Below are positions 1 through 8,312 of a DNA stretch of 34,590 nucleotides, one piece after another; within the stretch, counting starts at the first letter, position 1; every line of letters starts with the position of its first letter. Made by a program: the position numbers and the translations under genes. Below the pieces are notes generated by a model that was not told the origin of the DNA, did not search any database, and worked only from the letters and a program-made list of their open reading frames with translations. Source of the DNA: JBKECY01 sp047975025 (GTDB taxonomy: Bacteria > Bacillota > Clostridia > Lachnospirales > Lachnospiraceae); assembly GCA_047975025.1 (NCBI GenBank), contig JBKECY010000012.1:1-34590 (forward strand), given 5' to 3'.

Positions 1-25
1 CCGCCCTTGAACAATCCACCAAGAA

Positions 26-1174
26 ATGTTACGATGTCGTCAAGCTGATAAGGATTTACCCTACCGGATACCGGTCATTACTAACATTGCGACTGGTACA
101 AAAATCGGGGGCAGGTCAATCGCACTAACAAAATTTACAACGGGTGATATTCCTGATATTTATATGCATTTTGGGAATAGCAACCTGCTGAACTTTAATG
201 TTGAGGAAAATTTTTATGACTTTAGTGATGCGGAGTGGGTAGAGGATATTCAGGACTCAGTTCTTCCGCAAACCAAGGTAGATGGAAAAGTGTATGGACT
301 TCCCTTCTGGGAAGCATCAATCTCAGGATGCTTCTATAATAAGCAGATATTTGAAGAGCAGGGAATTGAGATACCGACAACACAAGAAGAGTTCAATGCC
401 GCTTGTGACACATTGGTGGAAGCGGGAATCCAACCAATTTATATGGCAGTGAGTGATGCATGGCCTGTGTTGTACCAATATGCACTGGACCCGGTATTTG
501 ACAGTGAAGAAGGGGAGGTTCTGCTGGAACAGCTGAACAATAATGAAATTACATATGCAGACATCCCTGAAGTAACAGACATGCTTAATTGGTTCAAGAT
601 GGCAGCAGAGAGAGGCTGGCTGGGTGAGTCCTTTATGACAGATACATGGGACTATAGCAGTGAAGTGCTCGGTACGGGAGAAGCAGCCATGATGTTCGGC
701 TGGGATACGTGGTTTGACACAGACTATGACAGCGAGTCTTATGATTACACATCAGATGATTTTGGTATTATGCCGGTATTCTGGGGAACCGCTGATGAAG
801 GAACTTATGAAGGACCTAATGTAGAGCTTACAATGGTCAACAAGAATAGTGAAAATGTTGAGGAAGCATTAGATTTTGTTAACTTTATGGCACAACCGGA
901 AAACTATAATGTAGCGTTTGATGGTGTTTCCACCTATCCGGTATTTAAAAGTCAGACTACAAATATTATATCAAGTCAGGCAGAGGAAGCCGCAGATTCT
1001 ATTGATACGCTGGCCAGAGCTTCTGTGGCACAGCCGCGTATTATTGGGTATTCCCAAAGTGAGGGAGGTAAGGCAATTCAGGAACTAATTGGAGGCAATA
1101 TCACTGTTGAGGAATGTATCAAGCTGATGGATGACGACAGAATTGCTACATTGCAGTCTTTTTTACAAGAGTAA
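26..1174 (+). CDS. Sugar ABC transporter solute-binding protein (family 1), 5' end missing
   Basis: This is the extracellular binding lipoprotein of a carbohydrate ABC importer, which captures the sugar and hands it to the two permeases that follow. The segment LTKFTTGDIPDIYMHFGNSN, the later LPFWEASISGCFYNKQIFEE stretch and the C-terminal region with FVNFMAQPENY are typical of family 1 solute-binding proteins. The signal peptide, lipobox and first beta strand are absent because the gene begins before the window. In this frame a TGA lies at 8-10, so the ATG at 26 is only the first available one and probably not the true start. The first 130 bases look as if they code in more than one frame, which suggests sequence errors at the edge. 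The function is secure from the two adjacent permeases; the substrate is unknown. Confidence 0.85.
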   Translation: MLRCRQADKDLPYRIPVITNIATGTKIGGRSIALTKFTTGDIPDIYMHFGNSNLLNFNVEENFYDFSDAEWVEDIQDSVLPQTKVDGKVYGLPFWEASISGCFYNKQIFEEQGIEIPTTQEEFNAACDTLVEAGIQPIYMAVSDAWPVLYQYALDPVFDSEEGEVLLEQLNNNEITYADIPEVTDMLNWFKMAAERGWLGESFMTDTWDYSSEVLGTGEAAMMFGWDTWFDTDYDSESYDYTSDDFGIMPVFWGTADEGTYEGPNVELTMVNKNSENVEEALDFVNFMAQPENYNVAFDGVSTYPVFKSQTTNIISSQAEEAADSIDTLARASVAQPRIIGYSQSEGGKAIQELIGGNITVEECIKLMDDDRIATLQSFLQE

Positions 1175-1245
1175 GTAAACATAATTAGAAGAGGGCTGAG
1201 GCCGGGACAAATGTCTGTGGCCCTCCGCCCGCAAGGAGAGTTGTA

Positions 1246-2115
1246 ATGGACAGAAAAAAGATATACCCGTTATACCTGATTAGCATTTCGGCCGTCATTT
1301 TTATAGTGTTTTTTGTAATCCCTTCTACAGTCGGTTATGTCTATGCATTTACAAACTGGAGTGCGGCTCGGACAACAGCACTAAAGTTTGTGGGCTTAGA
1401 TAATATTATAGAAATGGTACAGAACAGAAAGCTGCCAATAGCATTCGTCAACACACTGATTTATGCATTTGCCAAGACTGTTGTAGTCACAATCCTAGGC
1501 TTTGTGTTTGCTTATATTTTGAACAGAAAAATCAGAAGCAGGATTGCTTTGCGGACTGTATATTTTGTGCCGGCGATTTTTTCGGCCCTTGTAGTCGGTT
1601 TGATTTTTACAGCGTTGTTTCAGACGAGAAACGGTACGATAAATACGATTCTTGAAGTGTTTGGCATAGATCGTATCCAGTGGCTGGGGACGAGGTGGAA
1701 GGCGATATTTTCCATTTCAGTTGCTGAGATATGGAGAAATGTAGGGTATGCGATTATTATATCTTTGGCTGGTATGCAATCTGTATCGTCAGACTACCTG
1801 GAAGCGGCTAAAATTGATGGAGCATCTGAATGGCAAATTTTTAAGAATATTACGCTTCCGCTCATTATGCCAACTGTAAATGTAAATATCTTATTTAGTC
1901 TTATTTATGGTCTCAAGATGTTCGATCTTATTTACATTATGACGGCAGGAGGACCGGGAAGCTCGACAGAGAGCTTTGGTACATTGATGATGAATGAGAT
2001 GTCGTCCGGACGATATGCACAGTCGGTGGCAGTTAATCTGATCTTTACAATCCTTTTGGTAGCGATTTCGATACTTTATCAAAAATTCAGTTCAAAATGG
2101 GAGCATGTACAATGA
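1246..2115 (+). CDS. Sugar ABC transporter permease, MalF/UgpA type
   Basis: Inner-membrane permease of a carbohydrate importer, 289 residues, with about six hydrophobic segments beginning near residue 7. The EAA loop that docks the ATPase is plain near residues 185-208 (EAAKIDGASEWQIFKNITLP). This is the normal length for the family. An AAGGAGAG ribosome site lies five bases before the ATG. It follows the binding protein by 71 bases and its TGA overlaps the start of the next permease, so the three genes form one operon. No ATPase gene is visible, which is common in Clostridia, where one shared MsmX-type ATPase serves many importers. That last point is inference. Confidence 0.94.
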   Translation: MDRKKIYPLYLISISAVIFIVFFVIPSTVGYVYAFTNWSAARTTALKFVGLDNIIEMVQNRKLPIAFVNTLIYAFAKTVVVTILGFVFAYILNRKIRSRIALRTVYFVPAIFSALVVGLIFTALFQTRNGTINTILEVFGIDRIQWLGTRWKAIFSISVAEIWRNVGYAIIISLAGMQSVSSDYLEAAKIDGASEWQIFKNITLPLIMPTVNVNILFSLIYGLKMFDLIYIMTAGGPGSSTESFGTLMMNEMSSGRYAQSVAVNLIFTILLVAISILYQKFSSKWEHVQ

Positions 2116-2933
2116 GCAAAAAAAGCAGAAAAGTTAATCTGATATTAGAAATCATCCTCTGGCTTGTTAGTGTTGTGACATTGTATCCAATCCTTATGAT
2201 TGTCATTACTTCTTTTAAGACAAAAGGGGAAGCAAGTTATCTGAATATACGTTTACCAGAGAGTTGGCAATGGAGCAATTATGTAGAAGTGTTTCAGGCG
2301 AATTTTATGAGAACCTTGTTTAATAGTATTTTTATTACTGTTCTCTCTGTACTGTTAATCCTCACGACTTCGTCAATTCTTAGTTACATTATTGTACGAA
2401 GAGACACTAAGTTTTGTCGGGGAGCCTATAAGCTTTTGACTTTTGGAATTATCGCACCTTTTGCAGCGATGCCAACCATACAGCTTTTAAAAGGTATTGG
2501 GCTTTATGGATCACAGGTAGGACTTTGTCTGGTGTATGCAGCCTTATATATGCCCTTTACTGTCATGCTGTTTTCGGGATTTATTAAAGGTATACCACGT
2601 GAATTAGATGAAGCGGCTGTTATCGATGGTGCTACAGGATTTAAACTGTTTCGTCTGGTGGTTCTGCCATTGTTAAAGCCTGTGATTGCAACGACAGGAG
2701 TTTTAAATTTTATGTGGGTCTGGAATGAACTGCAAATTCCTATGTATTTATTGAATTCTTCATCAAAATGGACATTGCCATTATCCGTATACAACTTTTA
2801 CGGACAGTTCAGCAGGAGCTGGAATCTGGTGTGTGCTGATGTAGTGTTGGTGTCACTGCCGGTTGTATTGGTCTATATCTTGGCCCAAAAGTATATTATT
2901 GCAGGTATGACGGCAGGAGCTGTCAAAGGGTAA
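2112..2933 (+). CDS. Sugar ABC transporter permease, MalG/UgpE type
   Basis: Second membrane subunit of the importer, 273 residues from this start, with about six membrane spans. The EAA loop reads DEAAVIDGATGFKLFRLVVL. I chose the ATG at 2112, which overlaps the previous stop as ATGA and has GGGAG eight bases upstream. An ATG at 2097 in the same frame would add five residues but lacks a site of its own. The protein pairs with the MalF-type subunit to form the channel. A strong terminator 31 bases after the stop ends the operon, so this is its last gene. Confidence 0.93.
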   Translation: MSKKSRKVNLILEIILWLVSVVTLYPILMIVITSFKTKGEASYLNIRLPESWQWSNYVEVFQANFMRTLFNSIFITVLSVLLILTTSSILSYIIVRRDTKFCRGAYKLLTFGIIAPFAAMPTIQLLKGIGLYGSQVGLCLVYAALYMPFTVMLFSGFIKGIPRELDEAAVIDGATGFKLFRLVVLPLLKPVIATTGVLNFMWVWNELQIPMYLLNSSSKWTLPLSVYNFYGQFSRSWNLVCADVVLVSLPVVLVYILAQKYIIAGMTAGAVKG

Positions 2934-2963
2934 GTGTGTTAAATGTAAATAAATAGCGAAATC

Positions 2964-2999
2964 AAGCAGTATCCTTGCCAAAAGGGATACTGCTTTTTT
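2964..2999 (+). terminator. Intrinsic terminator of the ABC transporter operon
   Basis: The 11-base arms AAGCAGTATCC (2964-2974) and GGATACTGCTT (2985-2995) pair perfectly and run into a T tract ending at 2999. It lies 31 bases after the last permease and separates the transporter from the adhesin gene. Confidence 0.92.
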
Positions 3000-3037
3000 G
3001 TTCACAATTGCTTTTTTTACTTATCCATATGTAAAAA

Positions 3038-3066
3038 GTGACAAAAAAGTAGGCGAAAGTTGATAT
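3038..3066 (+). promoter_or_regulatory. Possible promoter of the giant adhesin gene
   Basis: GTGACA (3038-3043) and TGATAT (3061-3066) are 17 bases apart. A better -10 by sequence, TATAAT at 3066-3071, overlaps but would be 22 bases from the same -35. Transcription from here would give a leader of about 135 bases. Either reading is weak, but a promoter is expected between the terminator at 2964 and the ATG at 3213. Confidence 0.35.
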
Positions 3067-3212
3067 ATAATGGAGCAGTGTGTAAAAAAAACACCACAAT
3101 TTGTTGGTACAAAACATCTGGAGGCCAAGGTCTGTTCGGCAATAATTCTGGATGATAAAAGTATAGTATTACTAACGTATATGGACAACACAACATTAGG
3201 AGGGGAACACAA

Positions 3213-4853
3213 ATGAAAAAGATGAAACGAGTACTGGCACTGCTCCTGGTAGTCGGTCTGCTGTGCAATGGTCAATGGCAGGTTCTGGCGGACACAGAAG
3301 CGACATTGACAGAGACTGTGGCGGACGCAACCCCAGCTGCAGAAACAGCTGCGGAGGAAACCCCGGAAGCTGCGCAGACACCGGCAGCGGAAGAGACGCC
3401 AACAATTGAGGAGACACCGACGGTCGAGGAAACACCGGCCGTTGAGGCAACACCGACGATTGGAGAAACAACAGCAGTAGAAGAAACACCTGCTGCCGCA
3501 ACCCCAGAGGTGCAGGCAGTACAATCACAGTCACTTGTAAAAGTATGGAGGGATCAGCAAAATACGGGCGGAATCCGGCCGGATGCCCAGTCCTATATGG
3601 CAAGAATTGGCTTGGAATTCAGGATTGCAGGAGGCGCATGGCAGGCACTCAATGAAGTTAGCAAAAGTTTACTTAGTCTGGATGTACTGCCAACCCCGGA
3701 AGTCGAAACTTCCACAGAGGATACGTATATCTATACATATCAAAACCTACCGGAAACGACAGCAGACAACGAGCAGGTCAGTTATCGGTTTACACAGCAG
3801 GCGCTGACCGGTTATGTGAGAAGTGAGGATACAGTAGAACTAAACGTAACAACGAGCGTTGAAATTTTGCTCAGCACATATCAGGCATCTGTCGTGTGGG
3901 CGGATGATTCCGATGCAGCGCAGGTTCGTCCGACGAGCACTGCCTGGGAAAATACCGCCGTACTTTACCGTTATAGTGAAGGGCAGGCACCGGCGGATGC
4001 TGTTGCCTATACGCAGGCGCAAAGCAGTATAACACAAAATGACAATACATGGACACTGGTATTCGAGCAGCTGCCATCTTTCAATGAAGCAGGCACAGCC
4101 TATCATTATTACCTGCTGCAAGGTGAGCTTACAGACTACCAGGCAAGCGTTAGAAACACCGGAGTTTATGCCGATGATACGGAAAGGTTATATACAGATG
4201 GGACGCTGATCAATGCGCTGACGGCAGAGGAGACAGAGGACTCTGCTACGACAGAACCGGAGGCAGAGGAGACGCAGGATACCCCCGCTGCCTTGCAGGG
4301 GCGTACCGCCGCGCTTGCTGAGGCGAAGGTTCTGCAGCTGGCTGATGAACAGGTGCTTACGGTACAGTGGAACGATAACGACAATAAGAATGGAAGTGGG
4401 GATCGTCCTGACAGCCAGTTGTACCAGGACCTGCTGTCTTTGCAGTTTAGAATTGGAGATGAGGGAGAGTGGATCACACTCAGTGAGGATGTGCTGGACT
4501 TACTGGGGCTTAGTGTGATGCCGCAGATGCAGGAGGATACTTCGTCTGAAAGTACCTGGACCTATACATATGACACACTGCCCGCTGAGACGGAAGACGG
4601 AGAGGGGATTACGTACCGATTCAGGCAGCTGCCGGTAGCGGAGTATATCAGCAGTGACCCGGTAGATGCAGCGAACAGCACAACCATTACCAATACGGCA
4701 ACAACGACCTTCGAGGCAGGAAAACTCTGGCTTGATAATGAGAATGCATATGAGACCAGACCATCGCTTGCAGAATGGTCAGACACCATAGTACTCAGGC
4801 AGTATGTATATGGTGATGAACCGAATCCGGCAGAGGACGCGGTGGTTACATGA
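3213..4853 (+). CDS. Giant Cna_B-repeat surface adhesin, N-terminal segment (ends at in-frame TGA)
   Basis: First part of a cell-surface adhesin. Residues 1-27 form a signal peptide (MKKMKR, a leucine/valine-rich core, cleavage probably after VLA). Residues 28-105 are a low-complexity T/E/P/A stalk with repeated EETP units. Four Cna_B-like domains follow, each starting with a K/V-x-W strand and a charged loop ending in RP (VKVWRDQQNTGGIRP, SVVWADDSDAAQVRP, TVQWNDNDNKNGSGDRP, GKLWLDNENAYETRP). A second E/T-rich linker separates domains 2 and 3. AGGAGGGG lies seven bases before the ATG, so the start is firm. The frame stops at a TGA (codon 547) in the middle of domain 4, and the same frame continues with the rest of that domain. 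The stop is therefore an interruption and not a natural end. Confidence 0.85.
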   Translation: MKKMKRVLALLLVVGLLCNGQWQVLADTEATLTETVADATPAAETAAEETPEAAQTPAAEETPTIEETPTVEETPAVEATPTIGETTAVEETPAAATPEVQAVQSQSLVKVWRDQQNTGGIRPDAQSYMARIGLEFRIAGGAWQALNEVSKSLLSLDVLPTPEVETSTEDTYIYTYQNLPETTADNEQVSYRFTQQALTGYVRSEDTVELNVTTSVEILLSTYQASVVWADDSDAAQVRPTSTAWENTAVLYRYSEGQAPADAVAYTQAQSSITQNDNTWTLVFEQLPSFNEAGTAYHYYLLQGELTDYQASVRNTGVYADDTERLYTDGTLINALTAEETEDSATTEPEAEETQDTPAALQGRTAALAEAKVLQLADEQVLTVQWNDNDNKNGSGDRPDSQLYQDLLSLQFRIGDEGEWITLSEDVLDLLGLSVMPQMQEDTSSESTWTYTYDTLPAETEDGEGITYRFRQLPVAEYISSDPVDAANSTTITNTATTTFEAGKLWLDNENAYETRPSLAEWSDTIVLRQYVYGDEPNPAEDAVVT

Positions 4854-5055
4854 TCCGTACAGGAAAGTACCGACAGTGAGTGGAGCGTAACGGGAACAGG
4901 GCTTCCGGCTTACGATGAAAATGGAGTGACCTATGTATATTATCTGAATGAGGAGACGGTTCCTGACCAGTATCAAAGTGAGTATAAAAACATCGGTGAG
5001 TATGCGGCGCTGACAGGAGAACTCTATGAAGGCGGCACACTGATTAATACGCTGG
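3528..5055 (+). repeat. Duplicated two-domain module at the adhesin N terminus
   Basis: Domains 1-2 (3528-4220) and domains 3-4 (4348-5055) are copies of one pair at protein level. Shared marks are RPDxQxY, LxFRI, a YTYxxLP strand, YRFxQ, a second domain with RPSxxxW and TAVLY/TIVLR, and an ending GTLIN-A/T-L. Each copy is preceded by an E/T/P-rich linker. The copies have diverged greatly in sequence, so this is an old duplication. The in-frame TGA falls in the second copy. Confidence 0.7.
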
Positions 5056-8000
5056 TGGATACAACTCAATTTACCATTACAAAAATCTGGGAGGATCAAA
5101 GTGCTTCCAAAGATTCCAGAAAAGAGGCAAGATGGTATTTGTATCGTTTTACGGACGATGGAACTTCGGGGTTTGATGCATTTAGTCCGGTTCAGAATTT
5201 TGACTATACGGAGGTACCCAGAGAAGGAGCAGATGCAACAGCACAGGATGTCTTTGCGGAGTACGTGTATGTGAATGAGGATGGGGCTGCGGATCTTCCG
5301 ATGTATGATGCAAAAGGCTGCAAGTATATTTATTTTGTCAGAGAATGCTTTACTAATGGTGCAGGAGATTATGTACAAATCATTGACAATACACAGCTGA
5401 CAGATGAGGATTATGCGTCCTATGCACAGGCAGCCGGGAATAGCTATGTTTTAAACGGCGGTACGATTACAAACAGGCGAGAAGCGCAGATCAGTATCTC
5501 CGCGACGAAAACATTTGTTGCCCAGGCCATGCATTCCTTTGATAACGAGCAAAACTCAGTCACACTGCGTTTGCAGAGAAGTCTGGATGGTGTCGCATGG
5601 GAGGACGTGCAGGGAGATGACGGTACAACGCTGGAATTGACGATGACGGGCTTTCGGGAGGAAGCGATGTCACAGACACAGTCGTTTGGTGAGAGTGTTC
5701 CCAAATATGATGCAACCGGAAATTTATATACCTATCGGTATGTTGAAGTCGGACTGACGGTAGAAGGAAGTCAAAACGCAGAGGATGCGCTGAATCCTGG
5801 CAACGGCGAGAGTACGGATGGTGAAATTATAGTTCTGGGGGAAGTAGGACTGGATCAGACGACGGCAAAATTTGTGACGACCACGCAGGAAGACGGAAGT
5901 ATTCAGAATACATTGGTGGGCAGCACACAGGTGCATGTGGTAAAAAGCTGGAGTTATACAAACGCAGCGGGCGAAGTATCTACGGAAGCGCCGGAGGGTG
6001 CTGTTGTGACAGCGACCTTGCAGCAAAACGGAAGTGCACAGGGGATTGTGGACAATGCTGGAAATACGGTGACAGAGATCACCTTAAGTGAACAATCCGG
6101 ATGGACAGGAGACTTTACAAATCTGCCGCGCTATGATGCGCAGGGACGTGAATATGAATATACCGTTGTCGAGTCGAATGCAGATCTCTATGGGTACAGC
6201 AGCCACGTCACGTATGATAAGACGGTCGTAACGGATACTAATGGCGAAGTGATTACACAGCTTAATACCAGTATTGTCAATTCCAAAACAGAAGGGACAG
6301 AACTTACATTTGATGTCAAAAAAGTATGGCTGGATGATGGTGATTTACTGCTGCGCAGTCAGGTTACGGTAGGTCTGTATGACCGCAGAACAGGGGCAAA
6401 GAAAGCCGAAACGGTTTTGAATTCTTCGAATTTGTGGAGTGCCAGAATCACATTTTCTCCGGAAAATCCCACAGATACCGTCCAAGATTATGTCCTTCGT
6501 GAGACTGCCATACAAAGCACCGGAGCGGTGGTATCCTATGCCTGGGATGCGGCTGATCTAAGTGATGCGGATGCCAGACTGCATGCGACTTATGCAAAAA
6601 TCAAAAATGGCACAGCAGAGATTGCCGGTTCTGCAGAAACGGCGAGCCAGCTGTATAATGTGTATATTGATCATACGAACTCAGAGGATCTTATATCCGC
6701 CTCCTATACGGTAACAAATCAGCGTGTTGGTGTACTAAGACATACCCTGACGAAGACCTGGAAAGGCGGAGGGGATGCTCCGGCTTCAGAATTCAGACTG
6801 ACCCGTACTGTTGGAGGTAAACAGGATACAAGCTGGACATTGGACTTCACGTTGGAGGCAGAAGAAAGTGATTCAGTTGTCAAGACTGCCAGCTGGCAGT
6901 CAGAAGAATTGCCAAAATACAATTCGCTGGGCGAACTTTATTCCTATCAGTTGTCCGAACGTACGATTGGAGGGAGTGAAATACAAGACGGTCAGGCGGT
7001 AGTCGATGATGAGACATACTCTTCAAGTATCTCTCTTAAGAGTGTGGACTATAACGCGCAGAATACCAACGACCTCTATACATGGAGTGCAGTCAATCAA
7101 AAAGTCGGTTCAGACCGTCTTACAGTAAACAAGGTATGGCGGGATGACGGTACGGCCAAGAATACGACGGCCCGTCCGGACATTACATTTAATTTGTACA
7201 GCACGACTGCCAAGACAGCAGAAGAGGTGCTTTCACTGACATCAGCACAGCTTAAGACTTTCATCAGTGATACAACAAGTGTCAAAAAAGAAACTTGTGA
7301 AACCTTATGGAATACGCGGCATAATGACTGGTACTGGAGCTGCGATTTAGGAACATTTCCACGCTACGATTCAGATGGGACAAAAATAGTCTATTTTCTG
7401 CTTGAAAATATGCGCGGGAATGTCAACGATGTGTATCAGACGGTCTACTATAATGGTACGGAGCAGCCAACCGCTGCTATCGGAAGCAGTGGAACGACCA
7501 AGGAAGCGTTTGACCCTTCAGACTATGAAGAGAAAATCAGCAGCAGTGTGATGATCGTTTCGGATGGAACGCAGACATACAGCAGCGAGGATGCCAGAAC
7601 CACTGTGAATACAAGGACAGGAACCAAGGAGGTAAAGGGAGAGAAGATCTGGCTGAATCTGCCCTCATCTTTTAGTACAAGCAATCTGCCGACAATTACG
7701 CTGACCTTGTACCGCAACATATCGCTGGAAGATGTATTTACGACGCCAATGCTGGATCAGAATGGGTCGCCCGTTCAGACCACGCTTGCAAAAGGTGCAA
7801 CGACGTATGTATTTGGAAGCGGTTCTACGCTCCCCACCTATGACGAGTATGGCAGGCTCTATTATTACAGAGTCAAGGAGAGTCCGGTCGATGGTTATAA
7901 TATGGGTGAGAAACTGGGGAATTGCTTCGTACTGCGTAATACGTATCTAAAAAATTCTGCGTCGAACAGAGTGGAGATTACGATTACCAAGAACTGGCAG

Positions 8001-8312
8001 CTGCCGGGAGTGTATGACAGCTTCCCGCTGGCGGATGTGACCTTCATATTAAAACAGCAGATGGTCGATGCCAGTGGCAACGTGATTGCCGGAAGCACAC
8101 AGGAAGTAAATCGAAAAGTTCTTGAAGTAGACAATCATGACGAAGCCACACTCACGTTTACCAAAGACAGCGCGAAGCTTACCTGCCCTACTATGCACCC
8201 AACGGGAACCCGTACCAGTATTTTGTGCAGGAGGTTGTCCCCAATGGCTATACAGGCGCAACAGGAAGCCACGTTGTGGAATCCACACAGGAAAGCGGCA
8301 GCAGAGTGCTGA
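4926..8312 (+). CDS. Giant Cna_B-repeat surface adhesin, middle segment (between in-frame TGA and frameshift)
   Basis: Continuation of the gene that starts at 3213, in the same frame. Coding similarity resumes at 4854, directly after the TGA, and 4926 is only the first ATG. It completes domain 4 and carries about eight more Cna_B-like domains, each opening with a lysine-tryptophan strand (TKIWED, TKTF, VKSW, KKVW, TKTWKG, NKVWRDD, GEKIW, TKNWQ) and closing with a Y-x-V-x-E strand and an asparagine-rich last strand. The segment has no signal peptide or anchor of its own, so it cannot work alone. Homology leaves this frame at about 8183. The final 43 codons (K-L-T then C-P-T-M) are out of frame, and the proper continuation L-P-Y-Y-A-P-N-G is in the frame of the next segment. 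Confidence 0.8.
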   Translation: MTYVYYLNEETVPDQYQSEYKNIGEYAALTGELYEGGTLINTLVDTTQFTITKIWEDQSASKDSRKEARWYLYRFTDDGTSGFDAFSPVQNFDYTEVPREGADATAQDVFAEYVYVNEDGAADLPMYDAKGCKYIYFVRECFTNGAGDYVQIIDNTQLTDEDYASYAQAAGNSYVLNGGTITNRREAQISISATKTFVAQAMHSFDNEQNSVTLRLQRSLDGVAWEDVQGDDGTTLELTMTGFREEAMSQTQSFGESVPKYDATGNLYTYRYVEVGLTVEGSQNAEDALNPGNGESTDGEIIVLGEVGLDQTTAKFVTTTQEDGSIQNTLVGSTQVHVVKSWSYTNAAGEVSTEAPEGAVVTATLQQNGSAQGIVDNAGNTVTEITLSEQSGWTGDFTNLPRYDAQGREYEYTVVESNADLYGYSSHVTYDKTVVTDTNGEVITQLNTSIVNSKTEGTELTFDVKKVWLDDGDLLLRSQVTVGLYDRRTGAKKAETVLNSSNLWSARITFSPENPTDTVQDYVLRETAIQSTGAVVSYAWDAADLSDADARLHATYAKIKNGTAEIAGSAETASQLYNVYIDHTNSEDLISASYTVTNQRVGVLRHTLTKTWKGGGDAPASEFRLTRTVGGKQDTSWTLDFTLEAEESDSVVKTASWQSEELPKYNSLGELYSYQLSERTIGGSEIQDGQAVVDDETYSSSISLKSVDYNAQNTNDLYTWSAVNQKVGSDRLTVNKVWRDDGTAKNTTARPDITFNLYSTTAKTAEEVLSLTSAQLKTFISDTTSVKKETCETLWNTRHNDWYWSCDLGTFPRYDSDGTKIVYFLLENMRGNVNDVYQTVYYNGTEQPTAAIGSSGTTKEAFDPSDYEEKISSSVMIVSDGTQTYSSEDARTTVNTRTGTKEVKGEKIWLNLPSSFSTSNLPTITLTLYRNISLEDVFTTPMLDQNGSPVQTTLAKGATTYVFGSGSTLPTYDEYGRLYYYRVKESPVDGYNMGEKLGNCFVLRNTYLKNSASNRVEITITKNWQLPGVYDSFPLADVTFILKQQMVDASGNVIAGSTQEVNRKVLEVDNHDEATLTFTKDSAKLTCPTMHPTGTRTSILCRRLSPMAIQAQQEATLWNPHRKAAAEC

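Noticed and set aside
4851..4853. TGA as a selenocysteine codon or reassigned codon
   Set aside because: TGA ends normal genes here, no selenocysteine hairpin is evident after it, and the related domain has no cysteine at the matching place.
8175..8191. Programmed ribosomal frameshifting in the adhesin
   Set aside because: No slippery heptamer or following stable stem is visible, and one missing C restores the frame fully.
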